DNA from: Clostridium sp. CAG:169
GTDB lineage: Bacteria > Bacillota > Clostridia > Oscillospirales > Ruminococcaceae
Direction: 5' to 3'
Assembly (NCBI GenBank): GCA_000435195.1
Contig: FR880281.1
Coordinates: 1-7,922, forward strand
DNA: 7,922 bases
In this document: positions 6,375-7,922 of the stretch, one piece after another
How the letters are laid out: each line of letters starts with the position of its first letter
Position numbering within the stretch: position 1 is the stretch's first letter
Notes under the pieces: generated by a model
The model's database searches: none
Seen by the model: only the letters and a program-made list of their open reading frames with translations
Told to the model about the DNA's origin: nothing
Program-made: the position numbers and the translations under genes

Positions 6375-7055
6375 TTACAGTTTGACTGCCTGATAGCCCA
6401 TCGAGCGCAGCTCCTCCACACTGACGGCGCGGGCAGGCAGCTCCGGTGTCAGGTGGTTAAGTCCTGCCTGACGAATCAGGTTTGGATAATCACGGTAGCT
6501 TACGCTTTCATCCGCTCGCCCATTGATTCCGTCCACCTGCGCATTCCAGGTAAACTGCCACATTCCATACGGCTTTTCAAAGTTTGGCTTGCTGACTCCC
6601 TCCTCTGCAATCCACCGGTCAAAGCGATCCAACTGTTTTGCGGACAGCTTGGTTTTAAACCAATCCACCGTGCTATAAATGGTCGCATAGTAACCTGCCT
6701 TTTCCAATGTGTCACAAAAGGCTGCGGCGATAGGCGCCAGATCTTCAATCTGCCGTTGCTCCGGCGCCTCTATATCCACTGCCAGCGGCAGGGTCAGCTG
6801 CTTCTCTTTGACTTTGCTTAAAAAGAAGTTTGCTTCTGCCACTGCTTCCGGCACAGTAGAGGCTCTTAGATAATGATAGGCTCCAACCTCCAGCTCGGCT
6901 TGTTTTGCCTGCTGATAATTTTTCTCAAAGGCAGGACTGAGGTAGCGCTCCCCTTCGGTCGCCTTGAGCATCACACCCCAGATGCCGTCTCGTTTGACCC
7001 GCTGAAAATCGACTTCGCCCTGGTAGGCAGATATATCCAATACACGTTGATTCAT
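6375..7055 (-). CDS. Glycoside hydrolase family 25 lysozyme, no signal peptide
   Basis: A 226-residue GH25 (Cellosyl/Cpl-1 type) muramidase, which cleaves the beta-1,4 bond between N-acetylmuramic acid and N-acetylglucosamine in peptidoglycan. The catalytic barrel starts almost at residue 1: VLDISAYQG with Asp7, VMLKATEG (28-35), VGAYHYL (57-63), VDIE with the catalytic DxE pair Asp94/Glu96, IYSTVDWF (126-133), RWIAE (147-151), WQFTW (166-170) and VDGINGRADES with Asp182. All expected active-site motifs are intact. There is no signal peptide or wall-binding repeat; residues after about 195 form a short tail (TPELPARAVSVEELRSMGYQAV) of unknown role. Absence of a leader recalls phage endolysins, yet no holin or other phage gene is nearby. 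The ATG at 7055 is supported by AAAGGAGG (7063-7070) with a 7-nt spacer. No terminator follows, so transcription may continue into the 143-aa gene. Confidence 0.9.
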   Translation of the reverse strand: MNQRVLDISAYQGEVDFQRVKRDGIWGVMLKATEGERYLSPAFEKNYQQAKQAELEVGAYHYLRASTVPEAVAEANFFLSKVKEKQLTLPLAVDIEAPEQRQIEDLAPIAAAFCDTLEKAGYYATIYSTVDWFKTKLSAKQLDRFDRWIAEEGVSKPNFEKPYGMWQFTWNAQVDGINGRADESVSYRDYPNLIRQAGLNHLTPELPARAVSVEELRSMGYQAVKL

Positions 7056-7114
7056 TCTTCATCCTCCTTTGGATGGGACTTTCCCACCCACCTTATCCTA
7101 TGTTGCAGACAGCA

Positions 7115-7187
7115 GGTCGGTGCATTGCCGATTGGAAGCCGGGAAGTGTTCGCGCTCAGTATCTTGAAAATAAAGTTTTCGTCCACC
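7115..7187. repeat. Intergenic repeat unit, copy A
   Basis: This copy shares an ordered set of blocks with copy B at 7323-7413: GGAAGCCGG against TGAAGCCGG, TGTTCGC in both, and AAAATAAAGTTTTC against AAAATAAAATTTTCATCC near the right end. Copy B has an insertion of roughly 10-15 nt in the middle. The common order argues for descent from one unit rather than chance. The style, with imperfect dyads and no coding potential, resembles dispersed intergenic repeats of gut Clostridia (recollection, not a search). Confidence 0.5.
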
Positions 7188-7247
7188 TTTTGCAAAAGGT
7201 GGTGGTGTCCAGAGGCAACGCCTTTGGTCGTACTCCGCAGAGTGCGA
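7183..7247. repeat. Array of three consecutive stem-loops
   Basis: Three dyads follow one another almost without gaps. The first is a perfect 20-bp palindrome, CCACCTTTTG/CAAAAGGTGG, at 7183-7202. The second pairs 7209-7216 (CCAGAGGC) with 7220-7227 (GCCTTTGG), with one G-T pair and a 3-nt loop. The third pairs 7228-7235 (TCGTACTC) with 7240-7247 (GAGTGCGA), with one G-T pair and a 4-nt loop. Their contiguity suggests one structured mobile or RNA-level element rather than unrelated hairpins. Confidence 0.55.
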
Positions 7248-7322
7248 AATACCTTTTCAAACAAATCAAAAGATAAAAACGTTAGGGGCTGGCTGTTGTT
7301 TTGATGCTGCCGCACGGCAGTG

Positions 7323-7413
7323 CGCCGGCTGCAAAGCACCGGCTTGAAGCCGGAGACTGTTCGCCTACGGTGCAAAGACGGGTAGATTGAGAAAAATAAA
7401 ATTTTCATCCTCT
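7323..7413. repeat. Intergenic repeat unit, copy B, with GC-rich dyads
   Basis: This is the second, longer copy of the unit at 7115-7187. It includes a hairpin at 7324-7343 (GCCGG/CCGGC with an inner TGC/GCA pair) and the overlapping dyad CCGGCT/AGCCGG at 7339-7353. Just to its left CTGCC/GGCAG (7307-7311, 7316-7320) forms another small stem. The unit ends in AAAATAAAATTTTCATCC followed by a T run. Confidence 0.5.
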
Positions 7414-7481
7414 TTTTTAAGTCAGCTCTTAAGACGGAATAAAACTTCTGATTATATCTAATTTTACAAGAAGTATAAGAA

Positions 7482-7521
7482 AATCAGTGCTGTAAAGTTG
7501 CTTAGCTTTACAGCACTGATT
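7482..7521 (-). terminator. Intrinsic terminator of the oxidoreductase gene
   Basis: The arms 7482-7497 and 7506-7521 are perfect 16-nt reverse complements (AATCAGTGCTGTAAAG and CTTTACAGCACTGATT) around an 8-nt loop. On the minus strand the stem is followed by TTCTTATACTTCTT, a broken T-rich tract, about 60 nt beyond the oxidoreductase stop codon. A second, smaller dyad, GCTCCA/TGGAGC (7522-7544), abuts it on the gene side. Confidence 0.82.
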
Positions 7522-7579
7522 GCTCCATTTTTTATATTTGGAGCGCGATACGACCCTATTTCCCAGGAAAAACAACTGC

Positions 7580-7922
7580 TTATTCGAAGAAGATACCTGC
7601 TTTTTCCCTTGCCTGTTTCATCACGCGGCTGACATTCAGCGCCAGATTGCTGACATACTGATAGTATGGTCGATAGCGATTTGGCTCCTCAATAAAGCGT
7701 TTAAAGAAAGCCATCTCGTAGGACATCTGCCGGTATTTTTCCTCCGGTCCGGTCAGTAAGCGCTCTTCCCCATTGAGCGGAGTGAAGGTCATATCGACCA
7801 GATTGGAGATGCGCGGGATTCGGATGACACCGTCCTCCCCCTGGATTTCCGAGCCAATCACACCCTGCGCCGTTTTGGAATAGGTCAGCACAACCGTCTT
7901 ATCTGCATACTGCAAGGTCACG
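7580..7922 (-). CDS. Gfo/Idh/MocA family oxidoreductase, C-terminal part (5' end outside window)
   Basis: About 113 C-terminal residues of a protein whose start lies beyond the right edge; the GTG at 7921 is an internal codon. Family members are usually 320-350 residues, with an N-terminal NAD(P)-binding Rossmann fold that is not in the window. The visible part matches the C-terminal substrate-binding domain: LQYADKTVVLTYSKT, then SEIQGEDGVIRIPRI (the I-x-G-x-x-G-x-I-x-I strand typical of the family), then YRQMSYEMAFFKRFIEE and the closing helix LNVSRVMKQAREKAGIFF. These enzymes oxidise or reduce sugars, inositols and related compounds using NAD(P); the substrate cannot be told from this fragment. 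The SEIQGE variant is common in uncharacterised Firmicutes members. The gene is followed by a strong terminator and appears to end its transcription unit. Confidence 0.85.
   Translation of the reverse strand, partial: VTLQYADKTVVLTYSKTAQGVIGSEIQGEDGVIRIPRISNLVDMTFTPLNGEERLLTGPEEKYRQMSYEMAFFKRFIEEPNRYRPYYQYVSNLALNVSRVMKQAREKAGIFFE

Larger units (their letters stand above)
7056..7579. other. Gene-free region of 524 bp with repeats and stem-loops
   Basis: No convincing gene lies here. The region contains the GH25 ribosome binding site at its left end, two diverged copies of a shared sequence unit (7115-7187 and 7323-7413), a row of three stem-loops (7183-7247), further GC-rich dyads (7307-7353), an AT-rich stretch (about 7414-7480) and a strong terminator hairpin (7482-7521) for the oxidoreductase gene. 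A 118-codon open frame on the minus strand (7052-7408) spans the repeats but has repeat-derived, non-protein-like composition. I could not identify a clear promoter for the GH25 gene. Confidence 0.7.

Noticed and set aside
6300..6821. Plus-strand open frame opposite the GH25 gene
   Set aside because: The opposite strand encodes an intact GH25 enzyme with all its motifs; this frame is an antisense shadow.
7183..7247. Stem-loop row considered as a CRISPR array or riboswitch
   Set aside because: There are no regular direct repeats with unique spacers, and no recognisable conserved riboswitch core; its position relative to the GH25 start also gives no clear expression platform.

Overview
The window looks like chromosomal DNA from an endospore-forming Clostridia member, most likely an Oscillospiraceae/Ruminococcaceae-type gut bacterium. 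The reasons are a cluster of conserved sporulation genes (yqfC, yqfD, a ylbJ/spoVV homologue), a moderate GC content near 50%, strong AGGAGG-type ribosome binding sites about 7 nt from the starts, and intergenic repeat sequence of a kind often seen in such genomes. No defence system, CRISPR array, tRNA, rRNA, transposase or integrase was seen.

Layout. At the left edge, on the minus strand, lie yqfD (its last codons fall outside the window) and, just upstream of it, yqfC. A 152-bp divergent region separates yqfC from a plus-strand ylbJ/spoVV-like membrane protein gene. That region holds a sigma-E-like promoter candidate and a perfect 11-bp stem-loop that would sit at the very 5' end of the ylbJ mRNA. 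Next, on the plus strand, is a 994-residue exported protein that starts at TTG and has a good extended -10 promoter in front. It joins an N-terminal glycosidase-like (GHL10/DUF187) domain, Ig-like and SH3-like modules, an AMIN-like beta domain and a C-terminal Amidase_3 (N-acetylmuramoyl-L-alanine amidase) fold. A strong bidirectional terminator begins inside its last codons.

Three minus-strand genes follow, converging on that terminator: a 143-residue protein of unknown function with a textbook sigma-A promoter, a leaderless family 25 glycoside hydrolase (lysozyme), and, after about 520 bp of gene-free DNA, the C-terminal part of a Gfo/Idh/MocA-type oxidoreductase entering from the right edge. 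The gene-free stretch holds two diverged copies of one sequence unit, a row of stem-loops, and a strong terminator for the oxidoreductase gene.

How the genes relate. yqfC, yqfD and ylbJ belong to the mother-cell sporulation programme in Bacillus (known), and their divergent arrangement here may allow joint control (inference). The amidase-like protein and the GH25 enzyme both point to the cell wall. The most interesting observation is that the amidase domain keeps its three zinc ligands but has Gln where the family has its catalytic Glu, plus a second substitution at the SxHxN motif. The GHL10 domain also departs from its usual motif. The whole 994-residue protein may therefore be a wall-binding pseudoenzyme rather than a hydrolase.
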